Translations under genes and position numbers: made by a program
Assembly: GCA_963713445.1 (NCBI GenBank)
Contig: CAVQMB010000031.1
Location: 191,381-255,380 of the forward strand
Direction of reading: 5' to 3'
Length of the DNA stretch: 64,000 nt
From: CAVQMB01 sp963713445
GTDB taxonomy: Bacteria > Pseudomonadota > Gammaproteobacteria > Competibacterales > Competibacteraceae
In this document: positions 44,952-56,027 of the stretch, in pieces
Position numbering within the stretch: the first letter of the stretch is position 1
How the letters are laid out: each line of letters starts with the position of its first letter
Notes under the pieces: generated by a model
The model's input: only the letters and a program-made list of their open reading frames with translations
What the model was told of the DNA's origin: nothing
Database searches by the model: none

Positions 44952-46337
44952 TTATTCGATGAGGTCCTGCGTGCGGGTCCAGTGCCAGGTTTCGTCCAGC
45001 GCCTGGCGAACCCGGTCGAGCAGCAGATCGATCTCGGTCTCGCTGATGATCAGCGGTGGACAGAATGCCAGAGCGTCGCCTATAGACCGTACTATTAGAC
45101 CGTGTTCCTGAGCCCGTTGCACCATGTAATTACCGACTTGACCAGGCTGCGGAAACGGTGCCCGGGAAGCCTGATTGGCAACCAGTTCCAAGGCGGCCAT
45201 TAGCCCGACCCCACGGACCTCGCCGACCAGCGGGTGCTGGCCCAATGCCTGTAATCCCTGCTGCAATCGTGGGGCGATCCCTTGGACCCGGGACACTATG
45301 TCACGCTCCTGGTAGATTTTCAGCGTTTCCAGGGCCACGGCGGCACTGACCGGGTGACCGCCGTAAGTGAATCCGTGACCGAGAGTCCCGATCCGGGCCG
45401 AGTTGTCTGCGATGACCTGGTAAACGTGGTCATTGATCAGCGTGGCGGCGATGGGCAGATATGCTGACGACAGCTGTTTAGCGACTGTCATGATATCAGG
45501 GCGGATTCCGAACGTCTCGCAGCCGAACAGATGGCCGGTGCGTCCGAAACCGCAGATGACTTCGTCGGCGATCAGCAGAATGTCGTACTTTTTCAGCACC
45601 GCCTGAATTTTGTCCCAGTAGCTGGCTGGTGGTACCAGTACGCCGCCGGCGCCCATCACCGGCTCGCCGATGAACGCCGCGATGGTGTCGGGATCCTCCT
45701 GAACGATCAACTGCTCCAATTCCGTGGCCAGGCGGCTGGCAAAGTCGGTTTCGCTTTCGCCGGGCGCCGCATAGCGATAATGATGGGGGCAGGCGGTATG
45801 CAGGACGTTGTCGATCGGCAGGTCGAAATCCTGGTGATTATTGGGCAGCCCGGTCAGGCTGGCGGTGGCCAGAGTCACGCCATGGTAGGCCTTCAGTCGG
45901 CTGATGATCTTCTTCTTGCGCTGACGGCCGAGTGCGTTGTTGTAGTACCAGACGAGCTTGATGGCGGTGTCGTTGGCGGCCGAACCCGAGTTGCTGTAGA
46001 TCACCTTGCCGGTCTCCAGCGGCGCCAGCTGGGCCAGCCGGGCGGCTAACTCGGTGGCCGGTGCGGTACTTTTGCCGTTGAAGGTGTGATAAAAAGGGAG
46101 CCGCTCCAATTGCGCTGTGGCGGCCTTGACCAGGCGTGGCTCGCTGAAACCCAGCGCCGTGCACCACAAACCGGCCATACCTTCGATGTAGGCGTTGCCC
46201 TGATCGTCGTAGACCCAGACACCTTCGCCGCGGTCGATGATCAGCGGCCCGTTGCTCTCGTGCTGGCGGGCGTTGGTGTAGGGGTGTAACTGGTAGCTGA
46301 TGTCATCACGGACTTCGAGCTCATGGGCATCGGCCAT
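44952..46337 (-). CDS. Class III PLP aminotransferase (omega-amino acid or polyamine-pyruvate type)
   Basis: The 461-residue protein is a fold-type I class III transaminase. Motifs are IIDRGEGVWVYDDQGNAYIEG, YHTFNGKSTAPATELAARLA, the cofactor Asp region LIADEVICGFGRTGHLFG and the PLP lysine in MTVAKQLSSAYLP. Family members move the terminal amine of beta-alanine, putrescine or taurine-like compounds to pyruvate. It directly precedes the liv operon (105 bases), suggesting that the importer feeds an amine or amino acid to it. The exact substrate is unknown. Confidence 0.88.
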   Translation of the reverse strand: MADAHELEVRDDISYQLHPYTNARQHESNGPLIIDRGEGVWVYDDQGNAYIEGMAGLWCTALGFSEPRLVKAATAQLERLPFYHTFNGKSTAPATELAARLAQLAPLETGKVIYSNSGSAANDTAIKLVWYYNNALGRQRKKKIISRLKAYHGVTLATASLTGLPNNHQDFDLPIDNVLHTACPHHYRYAAPGESETDFASRLATELEQLIVQEDPDTIAAFIGEPVMGAGGVLVPPASYWDKIQAVLKKYDILLIADEVICGFGRTGHLFGCETFGIRPDIMTVAKQLSSAYLPIAATLINDHVYQVIADNSARIGTLGHGFTYGGHPVSAAVALETLKIYQERDIVSRVQGIAPRLQQGLQALGQHPLVGEVRGVGLMAALELVANQASRAPFPQPGQVGNYMVQRAQEHGLIVRSIGDALAFCPPLIISETEIDLLLDRVRQALDETWHWTRTQDLIE

Positions 46338-46479
46338 GGCATGTTCCTCGCGCGGATCGGATGTGAGTTCGGGGGTGTGAATGCGCTATCCTACCACTAT
46401 GTCGAGGTATTGCTTACCCGTAGAGTCGGGCACCGATCGTTGCTGCGCGAGCGCGCTCCTGAGCTCGCGGAGCTGACTC

Positions 46480-47973
46480 ATGCCGGCCGACAACATCGCG
46501 GCGATCGATCTCGGCTCCAACAGTTTCCATTTAATCATTGCGCGGGCCATCGATGGCGAACTGCAGGTGCTCGATCGCCTCAAGGAGATGGTGCAGCTGG
46601 CTGCCGGACTGGATGAGCGCCAGCAGTTGAGCCGGGAGGCGCGCGAGCGGGCGTTGGCTTGCCTCGCCCGATTTGGCGAGCGGTTGCAGCGGATACCGGC
46701 TTCCCAGGTGCGTGTTGTCGGCACCAACACCTTGCGCCAGGCCCGCAACAGCCGAGGGTTCGTGGCCGAGGCGGAGGCGCTGCTTGGCCACCCGATCGAG
46801 ATCGTCAGTGGCATCGAGGAGGCCCGTCTGATTTATTTGGGCGTCGCCCATAGCACAGCGCCCGTGGACGGTAAACGGCTGGTGATCGACATCGGCGGTG
46901 GCAGCACTGAACTCATCATAGGGCGCGGTTTCGAGCCCTTGCATCTGGAAAGCCTTTATATGGGCTGCGTTAACATGACGCGGCGTCATTTCACTAACAA
47001 GCGCGTGCAGGAAGCCGATCTGCGGCGGGCAGAACTGGCGGTCCAGGTCGAACTGGAGCCGGTCCAGGCGGCCTATGAGGCACTCGGCTGGGACGTCGTA
47101 ACCGGTGCCTCGGGGACAATCCGGGCGTTACGCGACATCGCCATGAGTGAGGGCTGGTCGCGGGAAGGGCTCGGCCGCACAGCGTTGCAGCGGATGCGCC
47201 AGGCATTGCTGGCTGCCGGCAGCGCGCGCCGTATGGCTGAACGCTGGGAGCTGAGTCCCGAGCGGGCGGCGGTGCTGGCAGGCGGATTTACGGTGCTGCA
47301 CGGTATTGTCGAAACGCTGGGCATAGCACAGCTCAGTGTGGCCGATGGCGCGCTACGGGAAGGTGTGGTCTACGACCTGCTGGGGCGCATCCGCCACGAG
47401 GACGCGCGCGAGCGCACCATCGCGCTGCTGACACGCCGCTACACCATCGACAAGTCTCAGGCCAGGCGTGTGGCCGAGACCGCGCGCCACTTGTACCGTC
47501 AGGTCGGCGCCGGTTGGGGCCTGGGCGATGCGCGCTTCCTGGGTGACCTGACGTGGGCCGCCCGATTGCACGAAATCGGACTTGCTATTGCCCACAGTCA
47601 GTATCACAAGCACGGCGGCTATATTCTCCAACATGCCGATTTGCCCGGCTTCTCGCGCAGTGAGCAGCAGCTCATCGCGGCGCTGGTGAGGGGCCACCGG
47701 CGCAAGTTTCCGCTGGATGACGTGTTTTCCGCCTTGCCACGGAGCCTGATCGAGCCGGGTCAGCGTTTGTGTGTACTGCTCCGGCTGGCGGTACTGCTGC
47801 ATCGCGCGCATCGTCGCCAGGCCCTGCCCGAGTTCAGCTTGAAGGCTCGCAAACAGAGCCTGCGGCTGCGGTTTCCCGAGGGCTGGCTGGCGGCGCACCC
47901 GTTGACACGTGCCGATCTGGAGACCGAAGTTCAGTATCTGAAGAAGACGGGTTTCAAACTCAGTTTCGATTGA
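46480..47973 (+). CDS. Exopolyphosphatase / pppGpp phosphohydrolase (Ppx/GppA)
   Basis: The 497-residue protein has the ASKHA phosphatase pattern: AAIDLGSNSFHLIIARA at the N-terminus, VVGTNTLRQARNSRGFVAEA, IVSGIEEARLIYLG, and LVIDIGGGSTELIIGRG with the catalytic Glu region. The C-terminal HD-like domain contains RLHEIGLAIAHSQYHKHGGY. It cleaves polyphosphate or pppGpp. Whether it is Ppx or GppA cannot be told from sequence alone. The length fits either. Confidence 0.9.
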   Translation: MPADNIAAIDLGSNSFHLIIARAIDGELQVLDRLKEMVQLAAGLDERQQLSREARERALACLARFGERLQRIPASQVRVVGTNTLRQARNSRGFVAEAEALLGHPIEIVSGIEEARLIYLGVAHSTAPVDGKRLVIDIGGGSTELIIGRGFEPLHLESLYMGCVNMTRRHFTNKRVQEADLRRAELAVQVELEPVQAAYEALGWDVVTGASGTIRALRDIAMSEGWSREGLGRTALQRMRQALLAAGSARRMAERWELSPERAAVLAGGFTVLHGIVETLGIAQLSVADGALREGVVYDLLGRIRHEDARERTIALLTRRYTIDKSQARRVAETARHLYRQVGAGWGLGDARFLGDLTWAARLHEIGLAIAHSQYHKHGGYILQHADLPGFSRSEQQLIAALVRGHRRKFPLDDVFSALPRSLIEPGQRLCVLLRLAVLLHRAHRRQALPEFSLKARKQSLRLRFPEGWLAAHPLTRADLETEVQYLKKTGFKLSFD

Positions 47974-47987
47974 ACGAGGATGGACAG

Positions 47988-48671
47988 ATGACGACCGTGA
48001 GCGGTATCCAGGCCTGCGTATTCGATGCTTATGGCACGCTGTTCGACGTGCATTCCGCAGTGGGTCGCCACCGTGCCCGCTTGGGTGAGGCGGCGGAGGC
48101 GATATCGGCTCTGTGGCGTAGCAAGCAACTCGAATACAGTTGGCTGCGCAGCCTGATGGGCAGGCACGCCGATTTCTGGCGGGTCACCGGTGACGCGCTG
48201 GATTTTGCGCTGGATACGCACGGTCTGAACGACGCGATGTTGCGCGGGGACCTGCTGGCGGCCTATCGCGAGCTCAGTTGCTATCCTGAGGTGCCGCGTG
48301 TGCTCGCTCGGCTGCGGGAAGCGGGAGTGCGCTGTGCCATCCTATCCAACGGCTCGCCCGAAATGCTGCGGGCGGCTGTGACCAGCGCAGGCCTGGAAGG
48401 GTTACTGGAGGCCGTGCTGTCGGTTGAGGAGGTCGGTATCTTCAAGCCCGACCCGCGGGTTTATCAATTGGCGGTAGACCGTCTCGCCGTGCCGGCCAGC
48501 GCGATCAGCTTCCAGTCCAGCAACGCCTGGGATGCCGCTGGTGCCGCCAGTTTCGGTTTCCGGGTCGTGTGGGTCAATCGCTTCGGTCAGCGGCCGGAAC
48601 GGCTGGGGTATCCCGCCGACGTCGAACTAAGCAGCCTGGAGGGCCTGCCAGCCGCGCTGAATGTGCCCTAG
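47988..48671 (+). CDS. Haloacid dehalogenase type II (L-2-haloacid dehalogenase-like)
   Basis: The 227-residue protein is a HAD hydrolase with nucleophile Asp13 in CVFDAYGTLFDV, then AILSNGSPEML, the Lys region FKPDPRVYQLA and SSNAWDAAGA. This set, including the SSNxWD motif, marks L-2-haloacid dehalogenases, which replace a halogen with hydroxyl. The ATG at 47988 has GAGGATGG upstream. It is 14 bases after the ppx/gppA stop. It overlaps the gpsA stop by four bases (convergent). Confidence 0.87.
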   Translation: MTTVSGIQACVFDAYGTLFDVHSAVGRHRARLGEAAEAISALWRSKQLEYSWLRSLMGRHADFWRVTGDALDFALDTHGLNDAMLRGDLLAAYRELSCYPEVPRVLARLREAGVRCAILSNGSPEMLRAAVTSAGLEGLLEAVLSVEEVGIFKPDPRVYQLAVDRLAVPASAISFQSSNAWDAAGAASFGFRVVWVNRFGQRPERLGYPADVELSSLEGLPAALNVP

Positions 48672-49666
48672 CATTCCGCCCGTGGCGGTCGTGCCAGCAG
48701 GTTGGTGATGGCCTGTTGCGGCGCCAGATCATGATACATGATGGCTGCCGTCTGCTCGCAGATCGGCATGTCGATCGCATGGTGCTGCGCCAGCCGGAGC
48801 ACGGCGCCAGCGGCATGGTAACCCTCAACGGTCTGGCCCATGACGGCTAATACTTCCGCGGCGCGCTGGCCGTGACCTATGGCCAGGCCGAAGCGGCGGT
48901 TGCGGGACTGGTCGTCGGTTGTCGTGAGCACCAGATCGCCGACACCCGTCAGGCCCATGAAGGTGTCGCGTGCGCCACCCATGGCTTCACCCAGGCGTAC
49001 CAGCTCGGCCAGCCCGCGAGTGATCAGGGCAGCCCGGCTGTTGGCGCCGCAGGCGAGTCCGTCGGCGATGCCGGTGGCAATGGCGAGCACGTTCTTAACC
49101 GCACCGCCCAACTGTACCCCCACGAGGTCGTCGCTGGTGTAGGCGCGTAGCGTACCACCGTGCAGTAAGCTGGCGACCTGCCGGGCGAATTCCGTTGTGG
49201 AGGCCGCCACCGTGATGGCAGTGGGCAGGCCGGCAGCGACCTCGGTGGCAAAGCTGGGACCGGAAACCACCGCTAGCGGCCGATTTCCGCCCAACTGCTC
49301 CCGCACGACCTCATGCAGCAGCCGGCTGCTGCCGGGCTCCAGGCCCTTGGTGGCCCAGGCCAGCCCGCAGTCCGGCGCGAGCAAGCGCCGGAGTCGCGCG
49401 AGAATGTCCGCGAAGGCATTGCTGGGCACAACCACTAGCACCAGAGCCGCGCCGCTGACAGCAGTGGCGAAATCGGTCACCGGCTGCAGATTGCCGGGGA
49501 ACGGAATGCCTGGCAGGTAGCGGGTATTGCAGCGTTCGTGGTCGAGGCGGCTGATGTGCTCAGGGTGGTGTCCCCACAGCCGTACCTGCTGGCCGGTACG
49601 GGCCAGCTGCAGGGCCAGCGCCGTGCCCCAGGCACCCGCTCCGAGCACGGCAACAGTGGCGCTCAC
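48668..49666 (-). CDS. gpsA: Glycerol-3-phosphate dehydrogenase [NAD(P)+]
   Basis: The 332-residue enzyme reduces dihydroxyacetone phosphate to sn-glycerol 3-phosphate for phospholipid synthesis. It has the Rossmann motif VAVLGAGAWGTALALQLA, ATKGLEPGSSRLLHEV, SGPSFATEVAAGLPTAI and the catalytic KNVLAIATGIADGL. It starts at GTG 49666; the long upstream in-frame extension overlaps secB and is not used. It is eight bases after the secB stop, giving the order rhodanese-grxC-secB-gpsA seen in E. coli. Confidence 0.93.
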   Translation of the reverse strand: MSATVAVLGAGAWGTALALQLARTGQQVRLWGHHPEHISRLDHERCNTRYLPGIPFPGNLQPVTDFATAVSGAALVLVVVPSNAFADILARLRRLLAPDCGLAWATKGLEPGSSRLLHEVVREQLGGNRPLAVVSGPSFATEVAAGLPTAITVAASTTEFARQVASLLHGGTLRAYTSDDLVGVQLGGAVKNVLAIATGIADGLACGANSRAALITRGLAELVRLGEAMGGARDTFMGLTGVGDLVLTTTDDQSRNRRFGLAIGHGQRAAEVLAVMGQTVEGYHAAGAVLRLAQHHAIDMPICEQTAAIMYHDLAPQQAITNLLARPPRAEC

Positions 49667-49673
49667 GGCGCGC

Positions 49674-50147
49674 TCAGTTTGCGAGTGGTGTACCTGCGGG
49701 TTGGGTCGCGGTCTGCTGCTGGCGCTGGGCATAAATGGCGTCGAAATTGACCGGCGCCAGTTGCAGTGGTGGGAAGCCGGCGCGAACCAGCAGCGAATCG
49801 ATGGCCTCGCGGGCGTACGGGAACAGCACGTTTGGGCAGTACGCCTTAAGCATCGGATCAAGCTGCTCGTCGCTGAAGTTCTCCAGGCCGAAGATACCCG
49901 CCTGCTGCAACTCGACCAGGAACGCCGTTTGTTCCTTCAGTTTGGCCGTGATGGTGAGGGTGAGCACCACCTCGTGAGTGACTGTGTCGAGCCGCTCGCT
50001 CTCGGCCTGCATCTGGACATTGATTTCCGGCTGCCAGGCCTGGGACTGTTGCTGGAATATTTGCGGTGTATTGGGCGTCTCCAGGGAAATGTCTTTGGCA
50101 TAAACGCGGTGGATCTGAAAACGCTGCGCTTGGGCTTCGTCGCTCAT
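49674..50147 (-). CDS. secB: Protein-export chaperone SecB
   Basis: The 157-residue tetrameric chaperone keeps preproteins unfolded and hands them to SecA. It has QRFQIHRVYAKDISLETPN near the N-terminus, the SecA-binding region, and the C-terminal FDAIYAQRQQQTAT. The AYCPNVLFPYAREAID motif is characteristic. The start at 50147 fits the family length. Its neighbours grxC and gpsA support the call. Confidence 0.95.
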   Translation of the reverse strand: MSDEAQAQRFQIHRVYAKDISLETPNTPQIFQQQSQAWQPEINVQMQAESERLDTVTHEVVLTLTITAKLKEQTAFLVELQQAGIFGLENFSDEQLDPMLKAYCPNVLFPYAREAIDSLLVRAGFPPLQLAPVNFDAIYAQRQQQTATQPAGTPLAN

Positions 50148-50184
50148 CGTGAGGTCTCTCGGTGTGGTAGACAGGTTGACGTAT

Positions 50185-50445
50185 TCAGCCAGTGTGGCCG
50201 AGCAGTGTGTCCAGACGGCCGTGGCGGTCGAGCAGCGATAGTTCGTCGAAGCCGCCGATGGGAGCATCGTCGATGAAGATCTGCGGCACCGTGTGCCGGC
50301 CGCCACGGTCCTGCATTTCGCGGCGCCGGTCGGGTTCGCGGTCGACGTCGATAAGATGGTAGCCGATGCCCTTATCATCGAGCAGTGCCCGGGCCCAGCG
50401 GCAGTACGGGCACAAGGCCGAGGCGTAGACCTCTACTCTGGCCAT
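50185..50445 (-). CDS. grxC: Glutaredoxin 3
   Basis: The 86-residue thioredoxin-fold protein has the dithiol site Cys12-Pro-Tyr-Cys15 in ALCPYCRWA. TVPQIFIDDAPIGGFDEL contains the cis-proline and glutathione-binding elements. It reduces disulfides using glutathione. It lies two bases after the rhodanese gene stop and before secB in a conserved gammaproteobacterial order. Gor, elsewhere in the window, would regenerate its glutathione. Confidence 0.93.
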   Translation of the reverse strand: MARVEVYASALCPYCRWARALLDDKGIGYHLIDVDREPDRRREMQDRGGRHTVPQIFIDDAPIGGFDELSLLDRHGRLDTLLGHTG

Positions 50446-50447
50446 GA

Positions 50448-50873
50448 CTATTTCTTGGTTAGCGGCAGATTGGCATTTTGCCAGGCACTGAGCCCGCCTT
50501 GCAGGCTATGAACCGCCGTGAACCCCGCTTTTTTCAGGCGCGCACCTGCGCTGCTGGCGCGCGTATCGGTGGCACAGTACAGGATCAGTGGTTTGTTCTT
50601 GAATTTCTCCAGTTCCTTGAGGCGCTGGTCGATTTCCTTGAACGGAACGTGGCGGGCGTTCGGCAGGTGGCCGGTCTTGTATTCACCGATGTCGCGCACG
50701 TCGATGACGATTGCGTCCTCGTGGTTTATCAGCCGCAGCGCTTGGTTGGGACTGAGACCCTTGACGCCGCGCAGGGCGCGCAACAACTCGTTGCCGATCA
50801 GGAGGCCAAGGATGACGAACAGCGCCACGAACAGATACCAGTGGCGCGTAGCAAAATCAATATACTCGTGCAT
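50448..50873 (-). CDS. Membrane-anchored rhodanese-like protein (YibN-like)
   Basis: The 141-residue protein starts with a membrane helix (WYLFVALFVILGLLIGN). A rhodanese domain follows with AIVIDVRDIGEYKTGHLPNA and the active cysteine in LILYCATDTRAS. YibN of E. coli has the same layout and stands at the same place before grxC and secB. Rhodaneses move sulfur; the exact role of YibN is unclear. Confidence 0.9.
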   Translation of the reverse strand: MHEYIDFATRHWYLFVALFVILGLLIGNELLRALRGVKGLSPNQALRLINHEDAIVIDVRDIGEYKTGHLPNARHVPFKEIDQRLKELEKFKNKPLILYCATDTRASSAGARLKKAGFTAVHSLQGGLSAWQNANLPLTKK

Positions 50874-51040
50874 TGCCTAAGACGATGTCCCCAGAACCAT
50901 GGCATGGTTTAGATCCGGCAGTGACCAGACCCGTTCAAACGTTACATAATAGCATGCGCACGGTTGTTGGGCAGGCTTTACACGCCCAGGAAGGCACGCC
51001 GGAGCAGCGGTCCCGGCGTACCTGGTAAGCAGCGGCCGAT

Positions 51041-51676
51041 TTATTTGTTGGGTTGGGGCGTCATCCGTAGGTACGGTTTCAGCGTTTTCCAGCCCTTCGG
51101 GAACAGCGGCTTGGCCGCCTCGTCGGACAACGTCGGCGCAATGATGACATCGTCGCCGTCGCGCCAGTTGACTGGAGTGGCCACCTTGTAGCCGTCGGTC
51201 AGCTGCAGCGAATCGATCACCCGCAGGATTTCCTTGAAGTCGCGTCCGGTGCTGGCCGGATACGTTATGGTAAGGCGGACCTTCTTGTTCGGATCGATCA
51301 CGAATACCGAACGCACCGTCAGCGTGTCATTGGCGTTCGGGTGGATCATGCCGTACAGGTTGGCCACTTTGCGATCGGGATCGGCGATCAAAGGGAAGTT
51401 AAGCGCGTGTCCCTGGGTCTCGGCTATATCACCGACCCAGGCGTTATGGTCGCTGAGGGGGTCGACCGAAAGGCCGGCGACCTTGACATTGCGCTGGTCG
51501 AATTCCGGCTTCAGACGCGCGACTTCACCCAACTCCGTGGTGCATACCGGTGTGAAGTCTTTCGGATGGGAGAACAATACGCCCCATGAATTGCCCAGCC
51601 ATTGGTGAAAGCTGATGCTGCCGTCAGTGGTTTCGGCATTAAAATCAGGCGCTGTATCACCGAGCTGTAACGTCAT
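51041..51676 (-). CDS. 1-Cys peroxiredoxin (Prx6-like)
   Basis: The 211-residue protein has the peroxidatic Cys45 in HPKDFTPVCTTELG. FNAETTDGSISFHQWLGN precedes it, and the Prx6-type C-terminus has TPVNWRDGDDVIIAPTLSDE. It reduces peroxides. GGAGATC stands before the ATG at 51676. The flanking gap at 51677-51788 is AT-rich and could hold promoters for it. Confidence 0.92.
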   Translation of the reverse strand: MTLQLGDTAPDFNAETTDGSISFHQWLGNSWGVLFSHPKDFTPVCTTELGEVARLKPEFDQRNVKVAGLSVDPLSDHNAWVGDIAETQGHALNFPLIADPDRKVANLYGMIHPNANDTLTVRSVFVIDPNKKVRLTITYPASTGRDFKEILRVIDSLQLTDGYKVATPVNWRDGDDVIIAPTLSDEAAKPLFPKGWKTLKPYLRMTPQPNK

Positions 51677-51788
51677 GATTCGATCTCCTGCATGCTATGG
51701 ATTTGTAGGGAAATTTTAGCATGTCTTTTAATTCTTATGAGTAATTAAAAATTATATAAAGATTTCTATCAGTTATTATTTAAGCAAT

Positions 51789-52649
51789 TCAGGCCGCTTT
51801 TGCTTTGGCAAGACCCAGTTCGTGGCAGATTGCAAGACAGGGTTCCGCCAGATTCATAGTGTAGAAGTGCAGGCCAGGAGCGCCGCCGGCGAGCAGTCGC
51901 TCACACAGCCTGCTGACCACCTCCAGTCCGAGTTGTCGCAAAGCCGCGCGGTCGTCGTCACAGGCCTCCAGCCGCAGCCGGAGCCAGCGCGGGATCTCGG
52001 CACCGCAGCGGTCCGAGAAGCGGGCCAACTGGTGATAGTTGGTAATCGGCATAATGCCGGGGACTAGCGGGATTGCAATGCCGAGGCGCTGGCACTCGTC
52101 GCGGAACCGGAAGTAGCCGTCGGCATTATAGAAATACTGGGTGATCGCGCCATTGGCGCCGGCCGCCACCTTGCGTTTGAAATGTGCCAGGTCCGCGCTG
52201 GCGCTGGGCGCCTGCGGATGGATCTCGGGGTAACCAGCCACTTCGATACGGAAATGATCACCGGTCTCGGCGCGGATCAGCGCGACCAGTTCATCGGCGT
52301 GGCGCAGTTCGCCCGGGGTGCGCATGCCGGATGGCAGATCGCCGCGCAGGGCAACGATGCGGCGGATACCCTGATCCCGGTACAGCCGCAGGGTCGCCGC
52401 CAGACTCTCCCGGGTGGAGGCGATGCAGGTGAGGTGCGGGGCCACCGGGGCACCGGCGTGATGCAGTTCGAACACCGTCGCAAAGGTCCGGTTTCGGGTG
52501 CCGCCGCCGGCACCATAGGTCACCGAGCAATAGGCTGGCTCCAGCTCATCGAGCAGGCGCCGGGTTACGCGTCGCAGCCGCACCGCGGCCTGGTCGTCGC
52601 TGGGCGGGAAAAATTCGCAACTGATGACTGGCAGGATTTGGGTCGACAC
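51789..52649 (-). CDS. metF: Methylenetetrahydrofolate reductase
   Basis: The 286-residue flavoprotein reduces methylene-THF to methyl-THF for methionine synthesis. It has SCEFFPPSDDQAA, AYCSVTYGAGGGTRNRTF, LRGDLPSG, the AGYPEIHP region and YFYNADGYFRFRDEC, all hallmarks of MetF barrels. It is about 1.5 kb from ahcY and metK, so the window contains most of the methyl cycle. The methyl-THF acceptor enzyme (full MetE or MetH) is not here. Confidence 0.93.
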   Translation of the reverse strand: MSTQILPVISCEFFPPSDDQAAVRLRRVTRRLLDELEPAYCSVTYGAGGGTRNRTFATVFELHHAGAPVAPHLTCIASTRESLAATLRLYRDQGIRRIVALRGDLPSGMRTPGELRHADELVALIRAETGDHFRIEVAGYPEIHPQAPSASADLAHFKRKVAAGANGAITQYFYNADGYFRFRDECQRLGIAIPLVPGIMPITNYHQLARFSDRCGAEIPRWLRLRLEACDDDRAALRQLGLEVVSRLCERLLAGGAPGLHFYTMNLAEPCLAICHELGLAKAKAA

Positions 52650-52739
52650 GGTTGTGATACCAGAAGTGACGTCAGTCTATTGTGTGGCAAGAATATTCAT
52701 GAATACAGTGCATGTATTTGAGGTTGAACTTGAATAAAA

Positions 52740-53189
52740 TTGCAAATTGGTCTCGTGATGGCCGATCACATGATGGCGCTGGAGATCTGGCAGGATCGGG
52801 CAATCAGCCTGACCAATGGGGCCATTCTCACCGCCGGCATGATGCTGATCCAGAGCCGGGTGGACTGGGCCCGACGTGGCGTGGCCACATCGCTTAACAT
52901 GTTCATGCGGATCATCGGCAGCGCCCTCGGCGCTGCTGTCCTGGGTGGCGTACTCAATAGCGGCCTGCGCCATTATCTGACACGTCATGGCGGCCATGCC
53001 GCTGCCAGAGAGATAGCCAACATCCACAATCTGCTGGAGGGGCCGGGCCGCCATTTGACAGTCGGCGACACCCGGCTGTTAAGGGATGCTCTGGTATTTG
53101 GCCTGGATCACGTATTCTGGGGCGTGGCCCTGTTCGCGACGCTGACGCTGATCCTGACCTTGCTGGTGCCGCGGATCGAGGGAGATTAG
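52740..53189 (+). pseudogene. C-terminal remnant of an EmrB/DHA2-type MFS transporter
   Basis: About 150 codons are open. WARRGVATSLNMFMRIIGSA and a following LGAAVLGGVLN match helix 12-13 of DHA2 exporters, and the C-terminus DHVFWGVALFATLTLILTLL is the last helix. The N-terminal ten or so helices are missing. The open frame starts at TTG 52740 near the divergent metF start with no good binding site. A full exporter has about 500 residues, so this is a fragment. Whether the rest was deleted or lost in assembly cannot be told. Confidence 0.6.
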
Positions 53190-53257
53190 ATGCCAGTGTT
53201 GAGCCGGCGGTCGTCAGTCGTCAGTTGAACGTTGCGCACGACGCGCCAAATCTGTTC

Positions 53258-53310
53258 ACTGACAACTGACAACTGACAACTGACAACTGACAACTGACAA
53301 CTGACAACTG
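53258..53310. repeat. Short tandem repeat, 7-bp unit ACTGACA, about 7.5 copies
   Basis: Seven perfect copies of ACTGACA are followed by ACTG. Immediately left, at about 53210-53228, lies GTCGTCAGTCGTCAGTTG, an imperfect inverted version, so a stem could form. The repeat ends 11 bases before the ahcY stop codon on the other strand, and lies after the MFS remnant. Copy number may vary between strains through slippage. It may act as a terminator region for ahcY. Confidence 0.9.
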
Positions 53311-53321
53311 GTACCTACCAA

Positions 53322-54614
<1,293 letters not shown>

Positions 54615-54631
54615 CTTGTTAAAGCTCTCCG

Positions 54632-55858
<1,227 letters not shown>

Positions 55859-55924
55859 CTCAGTCCTCGAGTACTGCCGGCGCCGTGCCGGCGCGGTTAT
55901 GGCCTGGGTGACAAAAGTTCGCGC

Positions 55925-55930
55925 ATTGTA
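55925..55930 (-). promoter_or_regulatory. Candidate -10 element upstream of metK
   Basis: The minus strand carries TACAAT at 55925-55930, about 66 bases before the metK start. It is a close match to a housekeeping -10 box. No good -35 hexamer lies 17 bases upstream, so the promoter is tentative or activator-dependent. Confidence 0.3.
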
Positions 55931-56027
55931 CTCGGAAAGCCATTCGCTTGCATCCGCTGCGGGGAGGCGCGGCGGGCACCGATGATACGGTCTGCGAGCG
56001 CAAGCGACGCTCTGGCACTGACGGCTA

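Noticed and set aside
53258..53310. CRISPR array
   Set aside because: The 7-bp units are contiguous with no spacers.
55859..56027. SAM or SAH riboswitch upstream of metK
   Set aside because: Consensus elements could not be matched by eye; only a simple GC-rich stem is present.
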